Made by a program: the position numbers and the translations under genes. From Platanthera guangdongensis (taxonomy: Eukaryota > Streptophyta > Magnoliopsida > Asparagales > Orchidaceae), in NCBI GenBank assembly GCA_039583875.1, contig CM077166.1, positions 90,208,564 through 90,272,563 on the forward strand: a stretch of 64,000 nucleotides of DNA, written 5' to 3'. This document shows positions 10,846 to 21,983 of this stretch, in pieces. Position 1 is the first letter of the stretch, and each line of letters begins with the position of its first letter. The notes beneath the pieces are model-generated. The model did not search any database. It was not told the DNA's origin and worked only from the letters and a program-made list of their open reading frames with translations.

Positions 10846-10949
10846 GAAACGTTAGTGTAGGCATGTATGGAAGTTACACCTTGTGTGTACCTGGGTTGAA
10901 ACGTTAGTGTAGGCATGTATGGAAGTTACACCTTGTGTGTACCTGGGTT
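10846..10949. repeat. Perfect 52-bp tandem duplication
   Basis: The segment starting GAAACGTTAGTGTAGGCATG occurs twice head to tail (10846-10897 and 10898-10949) with no differences seen. The identity implies a recent duplication. Confidence 0.9.
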
Positions 10950-11215
10950 TGCCTTTGCAAAACGAAGATTTGTCTTTTACCGAGTTCTGCAAAATGAAGG
11001 TGAGAGGAAAACATAGGAGCATAATAACTTGCAAGTACCTGTTATCCTCTGCAAAAGGATGAGTGAGGAGTATGCAAGAGAGAAAAATGAGTTGCAAGTA
11101 CTTGGAAGGAACTTGCCAGTCTTTGCTGGTTTTTGCAAAAGAGAAGTTAGAGGCAAATATGGGAGTAAAGAAAGAAGCCGCAAACACCTGAATGCAACTT
11201 TGCATGTATCTGTGA
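10950..11215. repeat. Degenerate TTGCAAAA / TTGCAAGTAC repeats
   Basis: Words such as CTGCAAAA, TTGCAAGTAC and TTTTGCAAAAGAGAAG recur in a loose pattern up to the start of element B. They look like decayed tandem repeats continuous in theme with the 52-bp duplication. No coding sequence was recognised. Confidence 0.5.
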
Positions 11216-11231
11216 TGGGCGACCTTCCTTC

Positions 11232-11690
11232 AACCCCAATAATAACCCTTATACTAATAATTATAATCCGGGTTGGAGGAACCACCCCAACTTCTCATGG
11301 AGCAATGCGAATAAAGCGCAGCGCCCGCCCAATTCTTTTGCGCCTGGATTTCTTCCGCCTCCCCCTCTTCCAAAACCCTCCCCGATGGAGGAGAATTTTT
11401 CTAAATATATTGCTTCCAATGAGTCAAATATCCGGAACATCACTGGATCGCTAAAAAACTTAGAACTCCAGGTTGGACATCTAGCGCGAATGATGTCCGA
11501 GCATGCGCTCAGGGCACTACCGGGAAATACAGAGCCCAATCCGCGGGAAAATATCAATGCTATAACCCTCCGTTGCGGAAAGGAGGTGATCGATCCAAAA
11601 TGGACCGATCCGCAAGTACATATTTCACCTCCGACCATTCTTACCCCTTCTTCGCTACGTCGCCTTTACAAATTTTAAATGAAAAATTAT
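11232..11690 (+). pseudogene. Athila B gag, C-terminal part
   Basis: The frame beginning at 11232 reads an Asn/Pro/Tyr-rich segment with NYNPGWRNHPNFSWSN, a hallmark of Athila-type Gag C-termini. A proline-rich linker follows (GFLPPPPLPKPSP), then a coiled-coil-like stretch (NITGSLKNLELQVGHLARMM) and ENINAITLRCGKEV. Gag forms the virus-like particle. The N-terminal two thirds is missing. A frameshift near 11640 breaks continuity with the protease frame starting at about 11690. Translation is direct; the family link is from known Athila Gag motifs. Confidence 0.85.
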
Positions 11691-12468
11691 TAAAACGCCA
11701 TTGCCATATCCACACAAGCTCGATAGTGAGCGTAAGGACACGCAATATGAAAAATTTATTTTATTATTAAAAAAAATTCATATTAATGTTCCATTCTGCG
11801 ATTCAATCTCGCAGCTGCATAAATATGCGAAATACTTAAAACAACTTCTTTCTAATATACAAAAATTAGAAAATATTTCGCATATTTCTCTGAATGCTGA
11901 CTGCTCAGCGGATCTTACGAATAAATTGCCCCTTAAAAGAAATGACCTGAGACGGTTTTCCATCCCGTGCCTTTTTAGGAATATATTCGTAAAATACACT
12001 CTTGCAGATTTAGGCGCAAGCATTAATTTGATGTCGTTCTCGCTCTTTCAAAAATTAGGTTTGGGCACTCCGACGCCTACTAAAATGCAAATCCAACGAG
12101 CGGTTCGCTCGGTTAAGTTTCCCGTCGGGGTAGTGGAGGACGTACTTGTCCGAGTTGATAAGTTTATCTTTCCGGTAGACTTCATCATCTTGGACATCGA
12201 GGAGGACACCGATGTACCAATTATACTCGGTCGACCTTTTCTCGCCACCTCCCGCGCATTAATTGATGTCAGTAACGGTCGTCTCCTCCTTCGGGTAGGA
12301 GATGACGAAGTTACTTTCTCGATTAATCCCTCCATAGGAGACTCGTCATCGAGCGATGATTGTTGTTATAAGTTAGATACCTTTTTCAGAGATCGTCCTT
12401 CTCCCATTTTCGAGTCCGTATTTCTAAACGACTATATTTATGCACTTGAAAATTTTAAATGCGATTAG
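11691..12468 (+). pseudogene. Athila B linker and aspartic protease
   Basis: Best preserved protease of the two Athila copies, open over 255 codons. DLGASINLM at about 12009-12035 is the Athila version of the retroviral D-T/S-G-A active site, and ILGRPFLATSRALIDV the C-terminal protease signature. A TAG follows NFKCD at 12466 where A reads GAGGAT, so the frame is cut before RT. The protease would cleave the Gag-Pol polyprotein. This domain alone could fold, but without intact gag and RT frames it is not part of a working element. Confidence 0.85.
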
Positions 12469-13416
12469 GATACCTCTATAGACTTGCCTTTCAAACAAAT
12501 TGGTAAGAATGATATAGGAATTAAAACCTCCCTAGAAGAACAGCCCATCCAAGACCTCAAATCCCTACCCGTTTCACTCAAATACGCCTTTTGGGAAAAG
12601 ATGATACCCTTCCCGTTACCATTTCTTCGCATTTAGCGAATCAGAGACTTCTGATTTATTGGAAGTTTTGCTTAAACATTGCCACACAATTGCATGGCAA
12701 ATTTCGATCTAAAAGGGATTAACCCTTCTTTCTGTACCCATAAGATTTTCCTTCTTGATAATTGCCGCAAAATCATTCAGCCGCATCGACGACTTAACCC
12801 AAACATGAAAGACGTTGTTAAGGACAAAATTATTAAATTATTAGATGCGGATATTTTTTATCCTATATCAGATAGTACATGTGTTAGTCCCGTTCACGTG
12901 ATGCCCAAAAAGGGCGTTCTTACCGTAGTGGAAAATGAGCATAATGAACTCTTCCCAACTCGTACTGTTACGGGTTGGCGGGTGTGCATCGATTATAGAA
13001 AACTAAATGATGCCACCCGTAAGGATCATTTCCCACTAGCTTTCCTAGACCAAATTCTAGAGCGTTTGTTAGGTCATCCATATTTTTGTTTTCTTGATGG
13101 ATTATTGGGGTTTTTCCAAATCCCCATTTCCCCCGATGACTACGAGAAAATAACTTTTACTTGACTGTTTGGTACCTTCGTATATCGAAGGATGCCATTT
13201 GGCCTCAGCAACGCGCCAACTATATTCTAAAGATGTATGCTGGCAATCTTTCCCGAGCTGGTAGGAGACATTATGGAAGTCTTTATGGATGACTTCTCTG
13301 TTTTCTGAAGCTCTTTCCCGTCCTGTCTTCGTAATTTAGATCGCGTCCTTCAGCGATGCGAGGACACGCATCTTGTTTTAAATTGGGAAAAGTGTAACTT
13401 TATTGTTCGAGAAGTT
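12469..13416 (+). pseudogene. Athila B reverse transcriptase (multiply broken)
   Basis: RT motifs are spread over several frames. 12679-13164 carries RRLNPNMKDVV, PVHVMPKKG and WRVCIDYRKLNDATRKDH. It stops at a TGA in the palm segment where A reads TGT (Cys). After this, CNAP-like residues and the catalytic FMDDFSVF (about 13285-13308) are legible with further stops nearby. The text before 12679 contains a frameshift near 12590. Both metal-binding aspartates are present, but the reading frame cannot yield a full enzyme. Confidence 0.8.
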
Positions 13417-14175
13417 TTGGTTCTCGACCATAAGATTTCGTCTAAGGGGATGGAGGTCGATAAGGCCAAAGTTGAAATTATCAAAAAACTTCCCCCACCT
13501 TCTAACGTTAAATCCAATAGGAGTTTCTTAGGCCACGCGGGCTTTTATAGGCGTTTCATTCAAGATTTTTCAAAAATAACAAAGCCGCTTACTCGCCTCT
13601 TGGAAAATAAATCAAATTTTGCCTTTGATAGCGAATGCGAGTCTGCCTTTAATTTCATAAAACAAAAACTTATCAATTCACCCATTTTAGTGGCGCCCGT
13701 TAGGACCCTTCCGTTCGAAATTATGTGCGACATAAGTGATATTGCCGTAGGAGATGTTCTTGGCCAACGTGTCAACAAATATTTTCATCCTATTTATTAT
13801 GCTAGCAAGACACCCACTTCCACACAAGTAAATTACACGACAACGGAAAAGGAACTTTTAGCCGTCGTTTTTGCTTTTAATAAATTTCGCTCGTATATAA
13901 CGATATCTAAAGTTATCATGTTTACCGACCACTCCGCCTTAAAATATTTATTAGCAAAAATGGACGCCAAGCCCCGCCTTCATCAATGGATGCTCCTCTT
14001 GCAGGAGTTCGATTTAGAGATCCTGGATAAGAGGGGCACGGAAAATTTAGATGCCGATCACCTCTCCCGCTTAGAAAATCCTGCTGCAGAAGTGCTCATC
14101 AAATCTGACATAAATGACAGATTCCCCGAGGAACGCCTCCTTCCCATTACTACATGTTCGTCTTCCCCGCCTTGA
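13417..14175 (+). pseudogene. Athila B RT connection and RNase H
   Basis: Open for 252 codons. [18 protein letters not shown] and [17 protein letters not shown] are connection motifs. RNase H acidic residues are in [15 protein letters not shown] and [11 protein letters not shown], so all three positions checked are intact, unlike element A where the last Asp is Asn. [16 protein letters not shown] marks the RNase H end. The frame ends with TGA after SSPP where A reads TGG (Trp), a G-to-A change. RNase H would degrade the RNA of the RNA/DNA hybrid. Confidence 0.8.
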
Positions 14176-15454
14176 TTCGCAGATTTTGCAAACTATTTAG
14201 TTGCGAGGGTGCTTCCAAAAGACTTTTCGAGCCAGCAAAAGAAGAAATTCATTTCTGACTTGAAATATTTCTTTTGGGAGGACCCTTTCGTTTTCTTATA
14301 TGCGCGGACCAAGCGGTCCGAAGATTTGTCGCGGGTGTGGAGTGCACGCAAATACTTAGGCACTGCCATGAGGGTCCGGCCGGTGGGAATTATCAAGCTA
14401 ACCGGACCGCGCGGAAAGCGCTGGAGGCTGGCTTCTTTTGGCCCACTCTATTCAAAGACGATCACAATTTTGTGTGCTCCTGCGATAGCTTCCAGCGATC
14501 GGGTAACATCTTTCGTCGCGACGTGATGCCCCAAAATTTGTTTTTAGAATGCGAAGTCTTCGATTTATGGGGCATAGATTTTGTTGCCCCCCTACCTCCT
14601 TCTTTCAAAAATATATATATTTTAGTAGCGATCGACTACGTATCGAGGTGGGCGGAAGCGCAAGCTCTCCCCACCAATGATGTGCGAGTCGTCATTACTT
14701 TTCTTAAAAAACTATTTTCTCGCTTCAGCACACCCGCGCTATTGTAAGCGATAGGGGGATGCATTTCTGCAACACCCAGATGGCTAAGACGTTAGCTAGA
14801 TACGGCGTCACACACAAACTTGCCACCCCCTACCACCCACAAACTAGTGTCCAAATAGATGTAGTCAATCGAGAGATTAAGTGTATATTAGAGAAAACCG
14901 TTTCACTTAATAGGAAAGATTGGTCCATCAAACTCGACGATGCGTAGTGGGCTTATCGTACCGCATACAAAACCGCAATTACTTGTACGCCGTATCGATT
15001 AGTCTATGGCAAAGCTTGTCATCTCCCCGTAGAATTAGAACATCGCGCACTTTGGGCATTAAAACTTTTAAATCTCGACGCTAACTTAGCCGCCCAAAAT
15101 AGAAAACTGCAACTAAATGAGCTCGATGAATGGCGTGCAAACGCTTACGAGAGCAATAAGTTCTATAATGAGTGTTCTAGGTTTTATCACGACCAAAAAC
15201 TCAAGCCCCAAAAAACTTTTTCTCTGGGCGTTCTTGTCCTTCTATATAATTCACGACTTAAAATTTTCCCCGGGAAACTTAGATCATGTTTTTCCGGCCC
15301 CTCCAAATTTGAAGTGGTTTGGCCATATGGGACTGTACTCGTCTCCCACCCGGATAAAGGCTCGTTTAAAGTGAACGGTCATCGCTTAAAATTATACATA
15401 GCAGGCGATCCTGTGGGCGGTAATTTCGAATCCATAACCCTCCTTGATATATAG
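14176..15454 (+). pseudogene. Athila B integrase (multiply broken)
   Basis: 14274-14747 contains the zinc-binding HCHEG, GGNY (His to Asn) and CDSFQ (second Cys to Phe), then [12 protein letters not shown] with the first catalytic Asp and a cut near 14745. 14759-14947 continues with a [10 protein letters not shown] segment and HPQTSVQ. A TAG at 14945 replaces a Trp codon (A reads TGG). The C-terminal part continues to the stop at 15452, with [19 protein letters not shown] and GDPVGG read across frames. The altered zinc ligands and breaks mean it is inactive. Confidence 0.8.
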
Positions 15455-17271
15455 ACTGTCAAAATAGTCAAGCTACACAACTATAAACAAAGCGCTCCTG
15501 GGAGGCAGCCCAAGTTTATCTTTTTCGCTATTTTTTTACTTTTTCTTTACTATTTTCTTAATAATGCAGGGTTCCTAAACTGTGTCTTCCCAACCTCCTT
15601 TCAGGGAAGTTTCTACGCCCTCTCTTTATTTTCTTTGTACATATTTCCTTTCCTATTTGTTTTGAATACTTACGTTACAACATTGGGGACAATGTTGAAC
15701 ATAAGTATCGGGGTGCTTTCTCGCTTTATTTTCCGAACTTCTATTTTCTACACTGTATTTCTATTTTCTGCACTACAAAAATTAAAAAATATATTCCAAA
15801 AAATATATAACAACATATTCCAAAATTTGAAAATGAAAATACCCAAAAAAGAAAATTTCTCTTCCTTTCTTTTTATTACAAAAATTCCAAAAAAATTATA
15901 AAATAAAAATTCCAAAAAAATTATAAAATAAATCCAAAAAACTTATAAAACAAAAATTCCAAAAAAATTATAAAACAAAAATTCCAAAAATATTTAGTTT
16001 CATTTTGTAAAATCTTTGTAAATATTTTTATAAATAATCTTCTCTCTCACCCCCTTGCTTTTTGTCTCTCATTCTTGTAAATAACGTCTATTTTTAAGTT
16101 TTTTGCAAAACTTAAAAATCTAAAAAAAAAGATAATAAGTCAAAAATTCAAAAAAAGAAAAAGAAAAAAAGAGTAAAACTAAACAAAATTAAAAAAAAAG
16201 ATAATAAATCAAAAACACAAAAAAGGATAAAAACTCTAAAAATCCAAAAAAATTGTTTTGAAACTAATAAATCAAATATTCCATTTCTTGATCTTCTTGT
16301 TATCCAAAAATTTTGTTTTGAGTTTATTTATAAGTGAATTTAATAATTCTTTGTTTGTTAATTATTGATTGAAAAATTTAAAGATCTGGGGTTAAGTTTT
16401 AAAAAATTCATTATGCTTTGTTAAAAATAACGAACTCGTTTTAGACACTACTTCTAATTTTTCATTGATAGGATCACATGTATTATGTTAGAAAATAACG
16501 ATTATAGGATTCAACTATGTTTACTTTTAGATTTCTGAAAAATTAGAATGTACAATTTATTAAGGTTTCTCTTAAAACATTTTTAATTAAAAATCTAGTT
16601 TTCTTTTCTCCCTTTATCATTTCTTACTTGACATGATAAAATTTTTATCCTTAAAAGAACATATGTCAATAGGAATAAGATTTTGTTCCGTAAACATAGG
16701 CACCCAATAATTTAAAAAGATTTTATGTTACGGAGTAAGAGGATAGAATTCATTACTCCTAGACATATACATTAGGTCAATTTTATCTTTATGAAGTTAA
16801 AAAAATGATATTAGGAAAATAAGATTTCATATTCCTAATAATCCAAAAAAAAAATGGAGGTTCGAGAAAAAATTACATCACCTCAATTTCAAATCATCTT
16901 CATAAACCAACATCAACCCCCTCGGCCAATATCACAATTCTAGAATTAATTTAAAAATCTTTTTGAGAGCATAAATTGTAAATTGCATTATTTCCAGTTA
17001 AAGTCCTATAAGCTAAAGTTCATATAATTCAAACTATTTTTGTTAATCTAACCATTACAATTTTTGCTTTCTATTTGATTACATCAAGAAGTCTTTTGAC
17101 CAAAACTTTTGCGTTATTTAAATCATCTTCATAATTTTAGGACTTAACTTTTACACCCCGCATGTTTATGTAGATCTCTTTTATAATTAATTAAGCGATA
17201 GCTAAACTTAGAATTTTGTTTTATTCCTTATAAGTTCACCTCAAACTTTTGCTCTGGAATAGCAAAAGGCT
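15455..17271 (+). other. Athila B long AT-rich 3' non-coding region
   Basis: Aligned with 3884-5705 of A. It holds AAACAAAGCGCTCCTGGGAGG near 15485, a perfect hairpin AACATTG/GGGA/CAATGTT at 15679-15696 and a purine-rich run at 15703-15713. Short A-rich repeats of the AAAAATTCCAAAAAAATTAT type occur at 15885-15990. No env-like ORF was found. Confidence 0.75.
15679..15713 (+). other. Perfect hairpin and internal polypurine-like run (Athila B)
   Basis: AACATTGGGGACAATGTT forms a 7-bp perfect stem with a GGGA loop, followed by AAGTATCGGGG. The A copy (4094-4128) differs in the stem at one position that still allows a G-T pair. Confidence 0.65.
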
Positions 17272-17281
17272 AAGTATGGGG
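17272..17281 (+). promoter_or_regulatory. Polypurine tract of Athila B
   Basis: AAGTATGGGG, five bases before the proposed LTR start TGGTAAGTTG at 17287. Confidence 0.65.
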
Positions 17282-17454
17282 CAATTTGGTAAGTTGTAAA
17301 TATACCTATTTTTATATTCATTATTTAAGTAGTTTTCATTTTATTTTCTTATTTTAGGTTAAATTTCTTATAAAAAATGATCATTTTGTTGTATATATTT
17401 TGCTAACTTAGTTTAATTTATGTTTCAGAAATTTTCAGAATTTTGCCAGAAAAA

Positions 17455-18120
17455 TCATGTGTGACGCTCGTGTACTGTCGATCACGCCTGTGACATGGGC
17501 GTAATACATCAAGATCCCATGAAATCAGTGCATTTGAAGAAGAAAAGTTTGACACGCCTGGGGTGACGCCCATGTCATTTGACACGCCCTGTGACCATCG
17601 CCATGACCACTCAAGCTCGATGAAATTCTCTCGACGTTCGTCGACCAACCTGACATGCCCGTGTCATCCAACCCGACACACCCGTGTCATTCCCGATCGA
17701 CGATCAAGTATTCTAGTCTCGACACAATGCTCTTGACATTCATCGAGACCAACTCGACATGACCAACGTCACGCTTGTGACCTAGTGCGTGACCGGCATG
17801 TGACTCCTCCACCTGGCCGACAAACCGCCGCCAGTGACTGTTCGGCGCAAACGACTCCAACTTCAACCACCGCGATACGCTCACAGTCATGCCCGTGACA
17901 TGGTGTGTGACTTCCACGTGGACCTCCCGTAGTCAACAACGCCATCAAATTGCCAAAATCAGATGATGAATAGTGCCGACACGCCCACCGTCACGCCCGT
18001 GACCTGTGGCGTGACTGCCACATTTTTAGGCGCAATGTCAAATCTCCAGTCAAATCACCGCCACCATTTGAATAGTACTGACATGCCCCCTGACACGCCC
18101 GTGTCAGAGGGCGTGTACTT
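17455..18120 (+). repeat. Dyad-rich GACACGCCCGTGTC-type array in Athila B LTR
   Basis: Repeated CACGCC...GTCACG / CGTGAC...GGCGTG dyads, clearest at 17979-18015 and 18069-18112, plus CTCGACG words at 17628-17650 and GATCGACGATC near 17694. The sequence has diverged strongly from the A array, yet the motif style is the same. It ends about 15 bases before the TATA box. Confidence 0.7.
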
Positions 18121-18133
18121 GGAAAATTTTGCC

Positions 18134-18140
18134 TATAAAA
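18134..18140 (+). promoter_or_regulatory. TATA box of Athila B LTR
   Basis: TATAAAA in the context CCTATAAAAGGCC, aligned with the A TATA box. Confidence 0.7.
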
Positions 18141-19069
18141 GGCCAGCTGTTGTATGAGTTAAGGGTTCCAAATTTTTGAACCATTTTTTTGACAAGGGCT
18201 GCTATTTGGAGCTTGCTTTAGTGCTATGTAAGGACTCCCCCCCTTCTTCTTAAGTTTGTTTGTTTAGGCTCTTGTAATTAACTACTTTTGTAATAAAAAT
18301 CGTTAGTTTTTCATCCTTACATGCTCTGAAATTTCTCTAATGGCCTCCTTTTCCCCAATCTTTTGTATTTATATTTTCATTTTCATATTGCATGTGTGCG
18401 TGTATGAGTTCAAATTGCGAAATTCATGTTTTAAAATGCAAAACTTTTTGTTTTACTTTCATTTATGTCCAAATTTCTAGCCGTTATTATAGCCAATTTT
18501 GTTATCATACTCTTTAGAATTGGTTAGACTTAGGATTTTTATGCTTCCAAACTCATTCTTATGAACTTGTAAAACAATCAAGAAAGGTGGTTTTCATTCC
18601 TCTTAACTTAGATTTTTCTTCATTTTGATTTTAAAATTGTTGCTTCTTCTTAGCTTTCTTCCTTTTTTTAAAACTGTTTTACAAAGCTATAAGAATGTAT
18701 AATGTGTTATTTAAATTTTTAAAGAACTTTGATTTTCGCAATTACTTAAAAAGATTTTTGCTCAAACAATTTTTCTTTCCACTTTTTATGCATTTCTATC
18801 AAAATCTAACGGTAAAAATGCAAACGTTTTAAGTTTTTAGGCACTTGCTTTTCTCACCTTAATTGAAAACTCTTTGCTCAAACAATTTTTATTTCAACTG
18901 TTTATGCATTTCTACGGCATTCTAGCGGTAGAAATGCAGTTGTTTTGATTTTTCTATAACTTTGTTTTTCTTAATTTTTTCGCCTGCGTGCGTTGGTGTA
19001 TAAGATAAGTTTTATTGCTTTCTCCAATTATTTAGAGTGTTTGCATGTGTGTATTTATTTCCGCCTACT

Positions 19070-19690
19070 CGTTAAGAGTTAAATGACTTGTCGTTAATCT
19101 TTCACCTACTCATTTGAGTAGGATTTGCAAGCGTGAGTATTTACTTTCTGCAGTGTGAGTATTTAATTTTCTGTCGTGTGTGTACGTGTGTTTTTTTTTA
19201 TTAATGCAAGTGTGTGTGTTTAATTTCAGCAAGTGTATGTTGTTTCTATTTTTCGCATACTCATTTGAGTTAAATGGCTGGACTTTATTTAATTAGGACT
19301 TGTTGTTTCTATTTTCCCCGTACTCATTTGAGTTAAATGGCTGGACTTTATTTAAGTAGGAATTGTTGTTTCTATTTTACGTCTACTCATTTGAGTTAAA
19401 TGGCTGGACTTTATTTAAGTAGGCCTTGTAATTTTCAGCTTTTATTTACAGCCTACTCATTTGAGTTAAATGACAGGTTTTTTCTTCCGCCTACTCGCTA
19501 GGAGTTAAATGGCCGGACTTTATTTCCCTGTAAATATTTGAGAAGGACTTGTAATTGCATTTATTTTCGCCTACTCGTTTGAGTAGGACTTGCTTTCATT
19601 TCAGTTCTACTCATTTGAGTAGGACTTGCAAATTTTCAGCTTATATTTCCCGCTCACTCGTTTGAGTGGGACTTGCAATTTCAATTATGT
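19070..19690 (+). repeat. CCTACTCATTTGAGTTAAATGG tandem repeats in Athila B LTR
   Basis: At least three close copies of a roughly 60-bp unit (GTTGTTTCTATTTT..., TACTCATTTGAGTTAAATGG, CTGGACTTTATTTAAGTAGG) at 19240-19430, flanked by looser copies. CTCATTTGAG is itself a near palindrome. Element A has only a few degenerate copies. Confidence 0.8.
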
Positions 19691-19849
19691 AATTTTCTCT
19701 TACTTGTAACTTAGTTTTATTTCTGTCTCTTTATTATGTGATTGGATGAGTGTGTGTGTGTTTATTTGTAGTAATTTTTCTAATATTAGGTTATCTTTCT
19801 TTTCTTCTTATTCTCTTTATAACCCTTCAGCGAATAGTTTAGAATGCTC

Positions 19850-20300
19850 GACTAACCAAACTCATAAGCTATCCCCATTCCGATGAGTGGCTAATCACTT
19901 TTAGCCCTCGGTATCGAAGAGCATTGGGATATAAAAAAATATTTTAAGTAACTAAAGGTCTTATTTTTCTATTTAATTAAAAACATAAGGTTTACCCCGG
20001 GTTAACGACACGTAGAGCCATATATCGATGTGTGGGCTCTATTTTCGTTATCCATATGCTAGCTAGCCGAGAGGTCGTGCGTATGGACTGATCACCCCTG
20101 GGTAAAAAGAGTTCCGCACTAACCCTCGAGAAAGGAGGCGCGCTAACTCTACCGGATTGGGTTCCCCACCCAATAGCGGGGTTCTTAGCATACTGCGGGC
20201 ATTAAGAGGAATCCTTCGTCGGACGAGAGCCCGGTCGAATAGTCTTAATGTCCAGGTGAGTAATATTCCTAGAGATAGGTGAGCTCATTATTTTAGAACC
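19850..20300 (+). other. Conserved GC-rich block in Athila B LTR
   Basis: Counterpart of 7790-8240, with the same GATCACCCCTGGGTAAA, ACTCTACCGGATTGGGTTCC and GGAATCCTTCGTCGGAC words. It is more conserved than the sequence on both sides. Confidence 0.6.
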
Positions 20301-20639
20301 TACACAGCCAAGTTTTCTCTTTAATTAAATTGAAACTTTAGATCTCTAGTTATTCAAATCTATTTTTAATCTTAACGTAATTCGATATCGAGTGTTATCT
20401 CTTCGTCAACTTTAATCTTAATCTATTTTGCACTATTTTAGTTAAAATGAACAACTTACTATTTCGATAAAATAATAGTGCTTTCAGAGTAGAAGGGATA
20501 ATCAACCCGTTCCCAGGGAATTTACGATTTGGATATTCCCCGAATATTATGTATTACTTGTGATAGGTGCACTTGCCTACCTAAGAAATCCCGCGGCATT
20601 CGACTCATGGAACAAACCACCCACATAAGAGTCTGTTTG

Positions 20640-21904
20640 CTATCTTCATCAATTGTCTTGTTGTTGATGGACTATAGCTGTTTGTGAAGATGGAGCCGAT
20701 GGTAGTAGCAATTGATCTTGAGCACGATCCCGGCTCGGGAAAGGGTATCGATGGAGCTAAAATCTTCTTTTCATCCTTGAGTGAGGGAAATTTTGTGAGG
20801 AGACCTTGAAGGCTGCTTGTCAGAAGGATCTTTCCCTGATAGAATCCTGGAGACGAAGCCTGGGTTGCTCTTTTTGCCTCGGATGTATGAGTTGGCTAGG
20901 GCAATCAACTCTTGGTACGTTCTTGGTGCTCGGATATAGGCTTCAAACTTGAGCGGCCTCTCACGAAGACTGTGGATAAGAGCCACTCGGTACATTTCTT
21001 GGTCAGCAATCTCGATGTCCAAGATTTCTCGTTGGAATCGATCAACGAACTGAGACCAAGTCTCATTTTGTCGTTGTCTGATCTCAAAGAGGGCTTCAGG
21101 ACCGCCCTTTCTAATTGTTGAGGTAGAGAATCTGAGCAAGAACTCCCTTCATAGATCAATAAAGGAAGTGATGGAGTGAGGGCAAAGTCCATAGAACCAG
21201 TACCTCACTTGTCCATCAGAGGTTGTGACAAGGAGCTTGCACTTAGTTGCATCTTAAAGAGTTTTTAGAGCAACGGCTGATTCGAAGGCTTGAAGATGTT
21301 TTACTGGATCAGTCTCTCCAGTGTAGATTGGCAACCGAGGCTCTCTGAAGTTAGCTGTAGTAGGTTCATGACGAACATTCTCAGTAAATGGCGAAGGCTC
21401 TTCCTATTCTTCTACAGTATAAGGATAAAAGGAAGCATAACCTGCAGTTAGAAAAGAAGCAGGAGGATAAAACGGAAAAGTTGCTGTAGGGGGAGCAAAG
21501 GCAGGAGCTTATTGGTAAGGATGACTTCCCTGAAAGTTCAGAAATCTTGTAGGACTTCCCCGGGCTGCTTCCCCGAAGAAGTTTTGACGAGCTGCAAACT
21601 CTTCATCTTGAGGACGCAAAGGGGCTACAGGCCCTTACGGAAAGGTTGTTGTATAAGGAGGATAGACCGGCGGGCAAGCTGGAGGATAAGCTTGTCGATG
21701 CTCCAATGTTGGGGTCAGATTGAACGGAGCAACTGGAGCTGCTGCAGGTTGAGTATGCAACTGGTGGGTGATTGTAGCAAGAATTTGGTTGATCGCTTGG
21801 AACTACTGAGCATTTTCATGGCGTGATTTCTCGAAGGCTTCCTAGAGAGGGTCATCTCTAGGACTTGATTGAGAAAGGTTCTCGGCTGAGTGAAGATCTA
21901 ACAT
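20640..21904 (-). pseudogene. Tat-like Ty3/gypsy gag pseudogene
   Basis: The minus strand from an ATG at 21904 reads a Gag-like protein: a Pro/Ala/Gln-rich N-terminal region, then the retrotransposon Gag domain with DPVKHLQAFES, WFYGLCPHSITSF, EALFEIRQRQNETWSQFVDRF and PLKFEAYIRAPRTYQELIALA. Its capsid-domain layout resembles Tat/Retand Gags (inference). The frame holds at least six in-frame stops. Each is explained by a C-to-T change on the coding strand (CAG to TAG, CAA to TAA, CGA to TGA), for example near 21843, 21805, 21636, 21513, 21251 and 21149. It is cut at 20640 by the right end of Athila B. Upstream lies repeat D, its likely LTR. Confidence 0.75.
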
Positions 21905-21983
21905 GGCTAACTGTCGGTGTTCACCGTTTGTTCGGATCTGAAGACCACGTGTTAACTGTTGAAGAACGAAAAAGGCACAGTCT

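Larger units (their letters stand above)
11232..20639 (+). mobile_element. Athila-type Ty3/gypsy retrotransposon B (5'-truncated)
   Basis: Starts abruptly inside the C-terminal half of an Athila gag and continues through protease, RT, RNase H, integrase, AT-rich 3' region, polypurine tract and one LTR. No 5' LTR or primer site is present upstream, so the 5' end was lost by truncation or recombination. The order and much of the sequence match element A. Many stops and frameshifts mark it as dead. Its right end abuts a minus-strand Tat-like gag at about 20640, suggesting it inserted into that gene. Confidence 0.85.
17287..20639 (+). repeat. 3' LTR of Athila B
   Basis: About 3.35 kb, some 480 bp longer than A's LTR. 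Homology with A runs from the base after the polypurine tract to TAAGAGTCTGTT at about 20638. It contains a dyad array (17455-18120), TATA box (18134), an expanded 63-bp-type tandem repeat (19070-19690) and the conserved GC-rich block (19850-20300). The exact right end is uncertain by a few bases because A and B differ there. Confidence 0.7.

Noticed and set aside
21512..21826. Plus-strand 104-codon frame opposite the Tat-like gag
   Set aside because: Antisense shadow of the minus-strand gag, which has clear Gag motifs.
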